From the NCBI GenBank assembly GCA_963728875.1, contig CAVSLJ010000001.1, forward strand, positions 310,001 through 374,000: a stretch of DNA of 64,000 bases. The letters are read 5' to 3'. Below, piece by piece: positions 43,218 through 51,531 of the stretch. The notes under the pieces are model-generated. The model worked only from the letters and a program-made list of their open reading frames with translations, was not told the origin of the DNA and did not search any database. The translations under genes and the position numbers were made by a program. Within the stretch, counting starts at the first letter, position 1; the number at the start of each line of letters is the position of its first letter. The DNA is from DASUPK01 sp963728875. Lineage in GTDB: Bacteria; Actinomycetota; Thermoleophilia; Solirubrobacterales; 70-9.

Positions 43218-44356
43218 GATCCCTCCCCGTAGCGTGACAGGGCGCGATCGACGAAAGCTCCCGCCGAGCCGAGATCCTCGCTGACCTCGAGGAGCTCGAG
43301 GTTCTCGCGCATCCGCTCCGGCCGCACCTCCAGGCCCTCGAGCACCTCGCGCATCGCGGACGCGGCGCCGCCGGTCAGCGCCAGGGCATCGCTGAGCGGT
43401 CCCCACTCGGACTGCCAGGCCCCGGCGGCTCGCTCGAGCTCCTGCGGCATCGCGGCGAGCAGGACGCCGGCGTCGGCGCGGACCCGCCGCGCGCAGGCGA
43501 TCGCGACCACCGAGCCCGCTGGATTTCGCTTGTGCGGCATGCTCGAGGAGCCCCCGCGGCCGCCGCCGGAGGGCTCGGCCACCTCGCCGACCTCGGTCTG
43601 CGAGAGCAGAACGACGTCCAGGGCGATCTTCTCCAGGACGCCGGCGGCGATCGCCAGCGACGCGCCCAGGTCGGCGATTCGCACGCGCACCGCATGCCAG
43701 GGCAGGGCCGGCTCGTCGAGCCCCAGCCTGGCCGCGAGCAGGCCGACCACGCGCTCGCCGCCTGAGCCGAGGGAGGCGAGGGTCCCGGCGGGACCGCCCA
43801 GCTGCACCGCGAGCGAGACGGAGTCGAGCCGCTCGCGGGCCGAGACGACGGAGTCGAGCCAGATCGCGGCCTTGAGGCCGAAGGTGACGGGCACGGCCTG
43901 CTGGAGAAGGGTCCTGCCGGCCATCTGCGTCTCACGGTGCCGTTCGGCGAGCTCCGCGCAGGCCGCGGCAACGCCGTCGAGCTCCGGCCGGATCACGCCC
44001 AGAGCCCGTCTCGCGACCAGCATCGCGGCGCTGTCCAGCACGTCCTGGCTGGTCGCGCCGCGGTGGACGAACTCCGCGGCGTCCCCGCCGACCTTCTCTC
44101 GCAGCTCGGCGACCAGCGGCACCACGGGGTTGGCCGACACCCTCCCTTCCCTGGAGAGGTCATCGACGTCGAACCCACCCGCATCGCACGCCGCCCGGAT
44201 CGCCTCGGCGGCCTCGGCTGGGACCAACCCGGCCTCCGCCTCGGCCTCGGCGAGCGAGCCCTCCACCTCCAGCATCGCCGCCAGCCAGGCCTCCGCGGAG
44301 GTCGTCTCGGCGACGGCCTCGGGGACGAAGAGCCCGCTGAAGGGGTCGCCGGCCAC
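43214..44356 (-). CDS. pcaB: 3-carboxy-cis,cis-muconate cycloisomerase
   Basis: A 380-residue fumarase/aspartase superfamily enzyme, slightly short for PcaB (typically 400-450). It has FVHRGATSQDVLDSA, LLQQAVPVTFGLKAA, and the superfamily signature GGSSSMPHKRNPAGS. It converts 3-carboxymuconate to 4-carboxymuconolactone. GTG start abuts the pcaG TAG with no gap. Confidence 0.92.
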   Translation of the reverse strand: MAGDPFSGLFVPEAVAETTSAEAWLAAMLEVEGSLAEAEAEAGLVPAEAAEAIRAACDAGGFDVDDLSREGRVSANPVVPLVAELREKVGGDAAEFVHRGATSQDVLDSAAMLVARRALGVIRPELDGVAAACAELAERHRETQMAGRTLLQQAVPVTFGLKAAIWLDSVVSARERLDSVSLAVQLGGPAGTLASLGSGGERVVGLLAARLGLDEPALPWHAVRVRIADLGASLAIAAGVLEKIALDVVLLSQTEVGEVAEPSGGGRGGSSSMPHKRNPAGSVVAIACARRVRADAGVLLAAMPQELERAAGAWQSEWGPLSDALALTGGAASAMREVLEGLEVRPERMRENLELLEVSEDLGSAGAFVDRALSRYGEGS

Positions 44357-44929
44357 CTAGATGGCGAAGAAGGCCGTCTCGCCGTCGCCCTGCAGGCGGA
44401 TGTCGAAGCGCAGGGCCCCATCCTCCTGACGCGCGACCAGCGTCTGGCGCTCGGCCTCGTCCTCGATCAGCGAGAGCACGGGATCCGCGGCGTTGGCCTC
44501 GGCCTCCTCGGGAAAGTAGATGCGCGTCACCAGGCGATTGAGCAGGCCGCGCGCGAAGACCGAGACGTCGATGTGAGGTGCCTGCTGACGGTCGTCGGGA
44601 CCCGGCACCGGTCCGGGCTTGACGGTGAGGAACTCGAACCGGCCCTCGGAATCCGTGGCACAGCGCCCGAACCCCGTGAAGCCGTCCTCGAGCGGCACGT
44701 CGTCGCGGTCGTCCTCGGGATGGGCGTAGCGGCCGGCGGAGTTCGCCTGCCAGATCTCGACGAGCCCGTCGTCGACCGCGTTCCCCTCGCCATCGGTGAC
44801 CGTGCCGAGCAGGCGAATTGCACCCGGATGATTGGGGTCGACGAGGTGATCCTCTCCCTCGTAGGGCACCTCGATGTGCAGGAAGGGTCCGATCGTCTGT
44901 GATGGGGTCAGGCCGGCCAAGCCGTTCAA
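44357..44929 (-). CDS. pcaG: Protocatechuate 3,4-dioxygenase alpha subunit
   Basis: A 190-residue intradiol dioxygenase alpha subunit. LTPSQTIGPFLHIEVP is typical of PcaG, followed by DGLVEIWQANSAGRYAHP, FEFLTVKPGPVP and HIDVSVFARGLLNRLVTRIYFP. Start is TTG 44929, whose last bases overlap the pcaH TGA (TTGA); a second in-frame TTG lies 9 bases on. It pairs with PcaH to form the active enzyme. Confidence 0.93.
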   Translation of the reverse strand: MNGLAGLTPSQTIGPFLHIEVPYEGEDHLVDPNHPGAIRLLGTVTDGEGNAVDDGLVEIWQANSAGRYAHPEDDRDDVPLEDGFTGFGRCATDSEGRFEFLTVKPGPVPGPDDRQQAPHIDVSVFARGLLNRLVTRIYFPEEAEANAADPVLSLIEDEAERQTLVARQEDGALRFDIRLQGDGETAFFAI

Positions 44930-45651
44930 TCCTCCATCGGGGTCGCCTCGCGCCCGCGCAGGACGATGTCGTATCGATACCCCAGGGCCCACTCCTCGAC
45001 GGTCCGGTCGTGGTCGTAGCTGCAGATCATCCGGTCGCGCGCCTGCTCGTCGCGGACCGAGTTGAAGATCGGGTCCTGGAAGAAGAGGGGATCGCCGGGG
45101 AAGAACATCTGGGTCACCAGGCGCGTCGCGAAGGCGGGCCCGAAGAGCGAGAAGTGGATGTGGCGCGAGCGCCAGGCGTTGGGGTTGTTCTGCCACGGAT
45201 AGGCGCCGGGCTTGATCGTGACGAACTCGTAGTGCCCGTCGTCGTCGGTCATCGTGCGGCCGCCGCCGCTGAAGTTGGGGTCGAGTGGAGACGGATGCTG
45301 GTCGCCGTGATGGCGGTATCGGCCTCCGGCGTTCGCCTGCCAGATCTCGATCAGCGAGTTCCGGACCGGCCGGTCGTCGCCGTCCAGCAGCCGGCCGTGG
45401 ACGATGATCCGCTCGCCGATCGGCTCGTCCTCGTACTGGCGGGTCAGGTCGTGGTCGAGCTCCCCGATTCGCTCGTGGCCGTAAACCGGGCCCGTGACCT
45501 CCGAGAGCGTGTGAGGCATCGGCACCAGCGGGCGCTTCGGGGCCCGGGTCTGCGTCGAGGCGTAGTCGGGGTACAGATAGGGAGGGTTGATCTCCAGGTC
45601 ATCGCGCCGATAGCCGATCACCCGTCCGTTCCTGGTCAGCTCCGATGCCAC
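44926..45651 (-). CDS. pcaH: Protocatechuate 3,4-dioxygenase beta subunit
   Basis: A 241-residue catalytic subunit. The non-heme Fe(III) ligands are visible as Tyr in AGGRYRHHGD, Tyr in KPGAYPWQN, and two His in SRHIHFSLFG. It cleaves protocatechuate between the hydroxyls to 3-carboxy-cis,cis-muconate. GTG start with GGAGAG upstream. It follows the CoA-transferase beta subunit by 25 bp and leads the tightly overlapped pcaHGBDC run. Confidence 0.95.
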   Translation of the reverse strand: MASELTRNGRVIGYRRDDLEINPPYLYPDYASTQTRAPKRPLVPMPHTLSEVTGPVYGHERIGELDHDLTRQYEDEPIGERIIVHGRLLDGDDRPVRNSLIEIWQANAGGRYRHHGDQHPSPLDPNFSGGGRTMTDDDGHYEFVTIKPGAYPWQNNPNAWRSRHIHFSLFGPAFATRLVTQMFFPGDPLFFQDPIFNSVRDEQARDRMICSYDHDRTVEEWALGYRYDIVLRGREATPMED

Positions 45652-45676
45652 CTTGCTCTCCTCCTCGATCGATACG

Positions 45677-46450
45677 TCATGCGGGGGTCTCCAGCGTCGC
45701 CCTCAGCTCACGGAGCTCCCGGAGCTCGTCGTCTGTGGGCGGCTCCGTGTCCTCGAGCTCCTCAGCCACCCGGAGGTTCCATTCGGTCGCCTCGCGCGCC
45801 TGATCGACCGACACGCCGGGGTGAATCTGGGTCAGGGTGAGCTCTCGGCTCTCGGGGTCCGGCCGGAGCACACCCAGATCGGTGATCACGACGGTCGGCC
45901 CATGCCCGGGCATGCCGAGGCGCTCGCGGTCGCCCGGCGCGTCGCCGTAGCCGACCGACGAGCGGAAGTCGAGCCGCTCGACGAAGCTCCGGCGGGACTG
46001 TCGCATGATCACGATCACCTCCCTGGCCATCGCCGCGATCTCGGGTGCCCCACCACCCCCCGGCAGCCGCACCTTGGGCTTCTCGTAATCGCCGATCACA
46101 GTGCTGTTCAGGTTGCCCATCCGGTCGATCTGCGCCGCGCCGAGGAAGCCGACGTCGATCCTGCCGCCCTGCAGCCAATAGGCGAAGATCTCCGGGACCG
46201 GGACGACCGCATCCGCGGTTTCGGCCAGCTCGCCGTCCCCGATGGAGAGCGGAAGGTTCTTGGGCTTCGAGCCGATCGTGCCGGACTCGTAGACCAGCAC
46301 GGTGCGCGGCGCGTGGGTGAGCCGGGCCAGATTGGCGGCGGTGCTGGGCAGGCCGATCCCGACGAAGCAGACCGTCTCGTCCGTCAGCGCCCGCGCGGCC
46401 ACCACGGTCATCATCTCGTCGGCCGAGACCGCTGCTTCGGCCCTGGTCAA
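45677..46450 (-). CDS. CoA-transferase subunit B (3-oxoadipate CoA-transferase-like)
   Basis: A 257-residue family I CoA-transferase beta subunit. The catalytic Glu lies in LVYESGTIGSKP; nearby are VCFVGIGLPSTAANLARL and VVITDLGVLRP. Keeping the Glu argues for a true transferase rather than a hydrolase such as IpdB. Beside pcaHGBDC, 3-oxoadipate activation (PcaJ role) is the likely job, although the sequence also resembles glutaconate CoA-transferase B. Start is TTG 46450 after GGAGGAGGCGGAGCG. Confidence 0.82.
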   Translation of the reverse strand: MTRAEAAVSADEMMTVVAARALTDETVCFVGIGLPSTAANLARLTHAPRTVLVYESGTIGSKPKNLPLSIGDGELAETADAVVPVPEIFAYWLQGGRIDVGFLGAAQIDRMGNLNSTVIGDYEKPKVRLPGGGGAPEIAAMAREVIVIMRQSRRSFVERLDFRSSVGYGDAPGDRERLGMPGHGPTVVITDLGVLRPDPESRELTLTQIHPGVSVDQAREATEWNLRVAEELEDTEPPTDDELRELRELRATLETPA

Positions 46451-46520
46451 CGCTCCGCCTCCTCCGACATTTCACGGGTCGCGCTTTCGCGCGCCCTCGC
46501 GTTAACGGGGGCTACGCGAA

Positions 46521-47342
46521 TCATGCGACCCCCGCCCTGTGGAGGACGTTCTCCTCCATCCAGGCCTGGAAGGAGTCCCGGTCGGCACTGATCTCATCCC
46601 AGCGCTGGTAGAAGCCGTTGTCGCGGTCGTAGTAGTCGTGGGCGTAGGAGGGGTGCGCGCCATGCGGTGCCTCGGCGACGGCGCCGACGGCCCAGGTGGG
46701 CAGGACGATCGCGCCGGGCCGAGGCTCGAGCTCGTCGACGACCTCCTCGACGGTGACCAGCGAGCGCGCCGAGGCGAGCACGATCTCCTTCTGGACGCCG
46801 ACGATTCCCCAGATCTGGACGTTTCCCCGGCGGTCGGCGCGCTGGGCGTGGACTATCCCCACATCCGGGTTCAGCGCCCGGACGGCGACGACCGCCTCGC
46901 CGGTGAACGGACAGGTGATCTCGGCGACCGTCTCCCGGGCGCGGTCGAAGAGCTCGGTGCCCGTGTAGCCGCGCAGCGTCCCGAAGGGAAGGTTGGAGGC
47001 GCCCGCGGCGTAGCGAGCCGCCATGCCCGCGTGACTGTGCTCCTCGAGCTCGAGCGGGGCCGGCCAGTCGTGCTCGACGGCGTCGCGGAGCCGGCGCAGG
47101 GAGCCGACGCCGGGGTTGCCGCCCCAGGAGAAGATCAGCTTGCGGGCGCAGCCCGCGCCGATCATCTGGTCGTAGATCAGATCCGGCGTCATCCGGATCA
47201 GGGTCAGGTCGCGGCGTCCCTGGCGGATGATCTCCTTGCCCGCGGCGAAGGGGATCAGATGGGTGAAGCCCTCCAGCGCGACGCTGTCGCCGTCATGAAC
47301 GAGCTCGGCGACCGCCTCGTCCAGGGACAGCAGCTCAGCCAC
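46521..47342 (-). CDS. CoA-transferase subunit A (3-oxoadipate CoA-transferase-like)
   Basis: A 273-residue family I CoA-transferase alpha subunit: GDSVALEGFTHLIPFAAGKEIIRQG, LIFSWGGNPGVGSL, and the AGASNLPFGTLRGYTGTEL stretch. It is longer than classical PcaI and closer to glutaconate CoA-transferase A in layout. It pairs with the B subunit 70 bp downstream. GTG start overlaps the end of the GntR gene by 8 bp. PcaI role inferred from context. Confidence 0.82.
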   Translation of the reverse strand: MAELLSLDEAVAELVHDGDSVALEGFTHLIPFAAGKEIIRQGRRDLTLIRMTPDLIYDQMIGAGCARKLIFSWGGNPGVGSLRRLRDAVEHDWPAPLELEEHSHAGMAARYAAGASNLPFGTLRGYTGTELFDRARETVAEITCPFTGEAVVAVRALNPDVGIVHAQRADRRGNVQIWGIVGVQKEIVLASARSLVTVEEVVDELEPRPGAIVLPTWAVGAVAEAPHGAHPSYAHDYYDRDNGFYQRWDEISADRDSFQAWMEENVLHRAGVA

Positions 47343-48123
47343 GCGCTCCCTCCACAGCCTGCGGCGGCTCCTGTGGTTCCTCCTGCACCATGCTGAGCAC
47401 GTCGCGCAGGTAGAGGAGGTGATCCTTCATGGCGCGCTCGGCGCGCGCCGGGTCCCCCTTCTCGATCGCGGAAACCAGCGCCTCGTGCTGCTCCACGATC
47501 GCGGAGTGCACGACGGCGGGCTGGAGGACCTCGATCAGCGACGGCTGGAGGACCTCGAAGATCCAATTGGTCAGCGCCTGGATCATCCGGTTCCCCGCAG
47601 CAGCGGCGATCGTCAGATGGATCTCGGCGTCGGTTTCCGAGACGATCTCGACGTTGTCCGGATCCGCCGCGGCCCGGTCAACCGCCCCGCGCAGCCGCGT
47701 CAGGGTCTGATCATCGGGTTGGTACGCGGCCAGTCCCGCCAGGGGGACCTCGAGCAGCACGCGCGCGTCGAGCAGCTCGTGCAGGCTGACGGCCTCCGTC
47801 TCGAGCATCATCGCGATCGCGTCGCTCAGGCTGCGGCCCATTCCCTGCTCCGCCGTGTGGGCGACGAAGATGCCGCCGCCCGGCCCCTTCGTCGCGCGAA
47901 TCAGGTTGCCGCTGGAGAGCAGCTTCAGGGCCTCCCGGAGAGTCGGGCGGCTGACCCCGAACTCGGCCGCGAGATCCTCCTCGCGGCCGAGAAAGTCCCC
48001 CGGGGCGAGGCCCTCGTTCTGCACGTAGTGCTGAATCTGCACCGCGACCTGCTCGCTCGCCCCTCTGATCTGGCGGGCCTGCGGCCTCGGGCGGGACCCC
48101 GCGCCCGCCCGCTGGGCGCTCAC
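47335..48123 (-). CDS. GntR/FadR-family (FCD) regulator of the aromatic block
   Basis: A 262-residue regulator. The winged helix (LGREEDLAAEFGVSRPTLREALKLL, about residues 45-70) is followed by GPGGGIFVAHTAE and an all-helical FCD ligand domain with metal/ligand His residues (HLTIAAAAGNRMI, EQHEALVSAI, DHLLYL). Start GTG 48123 overlaps the CoA-ligase TGA (GTGA). Being inside the operon it probably autoregulates it in response to a pathway acid or CoA ester. Confidence 0.9.
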   Translation of the reverse strand: MSAQRAGAGSRPRPQARQIRGASEQVAVQIQHYVQNEGLAPGDFLGREEDLAAEFGVSRPTLREALKLLSSGNLIRATKGPGGGIFVAHTAEQGMGRSLSDAIAMMLETEAVSLHELLDARVLLEVPLAGLAAYQPDDQTLTRLRGAVDRAAADPDNVEIVSETDAEIHLTIAAAAGNRMIQALTNWIFEVLQPSLIEVLQPAVVHSAIVEQHEALVSAIEKGDPARAERAMKDHLLYLRDVLSMVQEEPQEPPQAVEGARG

Positions 48124-49397
48124 GATGCGACCCACCTCGGGGTTCGCTCGTCCACCACCCGCCGAGACTTGCCCGTCTCGCGGGGCAGCACGCCGGGGGC
48201 GATGGGAACGACGCGGACGCGCAGGCCGAGCTGCTGGCGCATGCTCTCCTGCAGGCGGCGCGCGCCCGGGCCATCGGTCAGCTCGACCTCGAGCTTGACC
48301 TCGTCCATGCCGCTGCGCTCGGTGTAGAAAGTGATCCGGAACTCGCCGGTGCTGCTCACCTGGCGTACCGCCTCCTCAATGGCCGACGGGTACACGTTCA
48401 TGCCGCGGACCACGACCATGTCGTCGGTCCTGCCCACGATCCCGCCCGGCAGCCAGCGGCCCGGATGTCCGTCGGGGCACTGCTCGTCCGTCGCGATCAC
48501 CGAGTCGCCGGTCCGGTAGCGGATCGCCGGGAAGCCGGTGAGATGCAGGGGCGTGATCACCAACTCGCCGCGTTCCCCCTGCGGCGTCGGGCTCAGGTCG
48601 GCATCGAGGATCTCGCAGATGAACTCGTTCTCGTCGATGTGCAGCCCGTGGCCGCCGACGCACGGGTCGCCGAACGGTCCCGCCTCCGTGAGCCCGGCGT
48701 GATCGATGCAGGCCGCCCCGAAGCCCTCCTCGATCCGGGAGCGCAGGCCGGGCAGCGAGCCGCCGGGCTCGCCGGTGCAGAGCACCCTCTCGACCGATTC
48801 CAGGGTCGATTCGAGGCGCTCTTCCACCGCCACCTCCAGCAGGTGGAGCGCGTAGGTGGGGGTGCACCAGAGGGTCGTCGCCTCGACCTCCGCGATGGTC
48901 TGGAGCCGCTGGACCGAGCCCATCCCGCCCAGCGAGACGCCCATCGCGCCGATCTCCTGGAGCCCCTCCTTTGCGGCCCAGAACTGAACGTGCGGGCCGA
49001 ACGAGAACGCGAGGGCTACGCGGTCCGAGCTGTCCAGCCCCGCCGCGCTCATCGTGTAGGCGAAGCGCGAACGCCACCAATTCCAGTCCTCGGCCGTCTC
49101 CAGGACGCGGAGCGGGTGTGCGGTCGTGCCGCTGGTCTGGAAGAGCTGCGTGTAGCGGTCCAGCGGATAGGTGAGGTTGGTGCCGAAGGGCCGATGCCGC
49201 TCCTGATCCGCGACCAGGTCTCGCTTGGTCAGCGGACGCAGCTCCGCGAGGCCGGGGCGCTCCCCGAGCCCGAGCTCCTCCACCCGTGCCCGCTGGAAGG
49301 GATTGCTCTCCAGAACGACGTCGAGCAGCTCGGCCAGCCGCTGGTCCTGATCAGCTGCCACGGGTCGCACATCGACCCCAGGGCCATCGGCGGTCAA
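48120..49397 (-). CDS. Phenylacetate-CoA-ligase-family acyl-CoA synthetase
   Basis: A 425-residue adenylate-forming enzyme of the PaaK family. The P-loop-like motif is LFQTSGTTAHPLR; further motifs are DHAGLTEAGPFG, the ATP-site RTGD, and GIVGRTDDMVVVRGMNVYPSAIEE. It would convert an aromatic or related acid to its CoA ester; which acid is unknown, and phenylacetate is only the family name. TTG/ATG-type start at 49397 with AGGAGGAGG just upstream. First gene of the main operon after the alcohol dehydrogenase. Confidence 0.85.
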   Translation of the reverse strand: MTADGPGVDVRPVAADQDQRLAELLDVVLESNPFQRARVEELGLGERPGLAELRPLTKRDLVADQERHRPFGTNLTYPLDRYTQLFQTSGTTAHPLRVLETAEDWNWWRSRFAYTMSAAGLDSSDRVALAFSFGPHVQFWAAKEGLQEIGAMGVSLGGMGSVQRLQTIAEVEATTLWCTPTYALHLLEVAVEERLESTLESVERVLCTGEPGGSLPGLRSRIEEGFGAACIDHAGLTEAGPFGDPCVGGHGLHIDENEFICEILDADLSPTPQGERGELVITPLHLTGFPAIRYRTGDSVIATDEQCPDGHPGRWLPGGIVGRTDDMVVVRGMNVYPSAIEEAVRQVSSTGEFRITFYTERSGMDEVKLEVELTDGPGARRLQESMRQQLGLRVRVVPIAPGVLPRETGKSRRVVDERTPRWVAS

Positions 49398-49453
49398 TTC
49401 CTCCTCCTAGTCACTCCCACGGGATTTCTCCACATTCGGCGCCTCCACGCCAG

Positions 49454-49481
49454 ATTAACGATAAGTCAGAGTATTTGTCAG
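49454..49481 (-). promoter_or_regulatory. Candidate promoter of the CoA-ligase/pca operon
   Basis: On the minus strand CTGACA (complement of 49476-49481) and GTTAAT (complement of 49454-49459) are 16 bp apart, in an AT-rich patch with a repeated CTGACwwAT. It overlaps the stop codon of the alcohol dehydrogenase and lies about 57 bp before the ligase start. Confidence 0.35.
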
Positions 49482-50509
49482 GAACTGGTGATCACCACCT
49501 TCATCACCTCGCCGGGATTCTCCATCGCGTATCCGACGGCTTCGGGCGCCTCCTCCAACGGGAACCGACGGCTGATCAGGCGCTCGAGCGGCTCCCGGTT
49601 GCGCTCCACGAAGCCCACCGCCTCCGCGAACTCATCGCCTCCGCAGCAGCTCACCCCGAGCATGTCGATCTCCTTCTCGGTGAAGGTGCCGATCCGCAGC
49701 GGGACCTCCTCGCCGGACATGCCGACGACCACGACCCGGCCGGCCGACGCGGCCATGTCGACGGCGGCGCGGATCGGATCGGGGGCCCCGGTCGCGTCGA
49801 AGACCAGCGGCGGGCCCTCGCCGCCGCTCCACTCGCGACAGGCACCGACGACCTGATCGCGGTCCTCCCAGACGAGCGCCTCGGCGCCGTTCGTCGCGCC
49901 GAAGTCGAGGCGACTCTGCACGCGGTCGACGAGCAGCGTCGTCGCACCCCGTTCCCGGGCCAGCAGGTGCACTGCCTGCCCGATCGGCCCCGCGCCGAGG
50001 ATCACGACCCGCTCCCCCTCCGAGATCGCCGATCTGTGGATGCTGCGGACCGCGATCGAGACCGGCTCCGCGAGCGCCGCCACGGCCGGCTGCTCGACGG
50101 CGATCGGGAAGACCTGGGACTCCGGGACTCGGAGCCGCTCCTGCAGGCCCCCGTCGGTGTGGATGCCGATCAGGCTGAAGTTGTCGCAGACGTTGCCGCG
50201 GCCGACCCGGCAGGGATAGCACTCGCCGCAGGAGCTGATCGGCATGATCGCGACGCGGTCGCCCGTACTGAGCCTGCGGCCGGCGCTGGGCCCGAGCTGC
50301 TCGACCGTCCCCGTGAACTCGTGCCCCTGGATCCGCGGGAATGGAGACTCGTCGAAGATCTGGAGCTCGCCGGCGAGGAAGTGAAAGTCCGAGCCGCAGA
50401 TGCCGACGGCGTCCGGGTGCACGATGACCTCGCCGGGCCCGGGCGGAGATGGCTCCGGCACATCGAGGACCTCCATCTCGCCAACTCCCCGAGTCACCGC
50501 AGCAAGCAC
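49478..50509 (-). CDS. Zinc-dependent medium-chain alcohol dehydrogenase
   Basis: A 343-residue MDR dehydrogenase. Catalytic zinc ligands are in GICGSDFHFL and QGHEFTG; the structural zinc loop is CGECYPCRVGRGNVC, with all four Cys. The NAD(P) motif is ILGAGPIGQ. It is similar to threonine/sorbitol/aryl-alcohol dehydrogenases, so the substrate is open. It precedes the CoA ligase by 80 bp on the same strand and may supply an aldehyde or ketone to the pathway. Confidence 0.88.
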   Translation of the reverse strand: MLAAVTRGVGEMEVLDVPEPSPPGPGEVIVHPDAVGICGSDFHFLAGELQIFDESPFPRIQGHEFTGTVEQLGPSAGRRLSTGDRVAIMPISSCGECYPCRVGRGNVCDNFSLIGIHTDGGLQERLRVPESQVFPIAVEQPAVAALAEPVSIAVRSIHRSAISEGERVVILGAGPIGQAVHLLARERGATTLLVDRVQSRLDFGATNGAEALVWEDRDQVVGACREWSGGEGPPLVFDATGAPDPIRAAVDMAASAGRVVVVGMSGEEVPLRIGTFTEKEIDMLGVSCCGGDEFAEAVGFVERNREPLERLISRRFPLEEAPEAVGYAMENPGEVMKVVITSS

Positions 50510-50917
50510 GACAACAACCTAGAGGATTTGGTCCATTGGCTCAAACGCGTGAGAGAGACGCGCCGCTCTCGTCCAAAGTAGCTGCCCCTCAGGCAGGACC
50601 GTGCCCCGGTTCGCCGGGTTGGGTAAGCCTCGCGAACAGAACTGAACTACGCGCCCTGACGAGCCAACTCCCGTAGCTGGTCTTGTCCGATCGGCGGTGT
50701 GGCCTCAGCCGACCAGGATGTCGTTTCCTCATTTGCCACGAAGTCTCGCCCGCAGTAGGACAAGTCCACAGCCGGCGTAGGTGCTGCTGAGGAAGAGGCC
50801 GCCGAGGCGTGATTCCAGCCAGCGTTCCCCTTCCCAGCCGGGCTCAGCCAGCGCTTGAGGATGAGGCCCCTGGTCCCGCGACCCGAGGCCACGACCAGTC
50901 TCATGGCTCATTCGACG
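50510..50917. other. 408-bp gap between aromatic block and exporter operon
   Basis: No gene is supported. Two short minus-strand frames (50647-50904 and 50729-50911) have no RBS or family likeness. A small hairpin with a UUCG-type tetraloop (CCCGG-TTCG-CCGGG, 50605-50618) is present. The interval must hold the promoter of the alcohol dehydrogenase and the terminator of the exporter operon, but neither is clear. Confidence 0.45.
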
Positions 50918-51484
50918 TCACTGCGGCGGCCCGCCTTGGGGCAGCAGGTTCTGGCACTTGGCGCTCGCGGCCTTGAACTTCGGGTCGTTCTGATTGACCG
51001 TGGACGAATCAAAGACCGGCCCGTTGCCGCTCGTGTTGGGCTGGGGCAGGTCGTAGCCGTTCTTGCGCACGCAGGCGACGTAGGCGCTGATCTGCTTGCG
51101 CGCTGACGCCGGGTTGAAGTTGGCTCCGCCCTGAGGCGGGCTCGGCAGATTGACGCCGCAATCCTCGAAAGCCTGCTGCAGCTTCTGGAAGTCCTGGCCT
51201 CCGGGAGCACCGCCAGCCGGTGGACCACCCGAAGGCGGTTGGCCGCCCGATGGCGGCTGACCGCCGCCCTGGGGCACGGTGACACCCTTGCCCTCGATAC
51301 AGGAGCGCTGTGCCTCAGTGAGCTGGATGCCGCCTGGCCCGGCGCTCGCCGTGGTTGAGGTTCCCGAGCTGCCGCTGGAGCCGCTCGACGAGCTCCCGCC
51401 GCAGGCGCTGATCGCCAGGGCGATCATTGCCGCCACGGCCAACAGCAGGACCGATCTTCCTCGGAGCCACTTTCGCTTATTCAT
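50918..51484 (-). CDS. Secreted Cys-rich lipoprotein associated with MacAB-type exporter
   Basis: A 188-residue lipoprotein. Lipobox is IALAISAC-GGS, followed by a Ser/Gly linker. The mature part has LTEAQRSCIEGKG, a Gly/Pro/Gln repeat region, FEDCGVNLP, ARKQISAYVACVRKNGYDLP, and a final PKFKAASAKCQNLLP. The four spaced Cys and the ACVRxxGxxLPxP pattern are typical of actinobacterial secreted proteins encoded beside MacB-like transporters. ATG 51484 has GAGAGGA upstream (an ATG 18 bases earlier does not). Last gene of the operon. Confidence 0.82.
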   Translation of the reverse strand: MNKRKWLRGRSVLLLAVAAMIALAISACGGSSSSGSSGSSGTSTTASAGPGGIQLTEAQRSCIEGKGVTVPQGGGQPPSGGQPPSGGPPAGGAPGGQDFQKLQQAFEDCGVNLPSPPQGGANFNPASARKQISAYVACVRKNGYDLPQPNTSGNGPVFDSSTVNQNDPKFKAASAKCQNLLPQGGPPQ

Positions 51485-51531
51485 CTGATTCCTCTCTTTC
51501 ATTTCGTCGTTTGTGGGGCTCCGAGCTCGGC

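Noticed and set aside
50605..50618. CCCGG-TTCG-CCGGG hairpin as a terminator or tRNA T-arm
   Set aside because: Only 5 bp of stem, no T-run, and no acceptor, D or anticodon arms around it; kept only as a note in the gap entry.
50647..50911. Two short minus-strand frames in the 408-bp gap
   Set aside because: No RBS, no family likeness, and they overlap each other in different frames.
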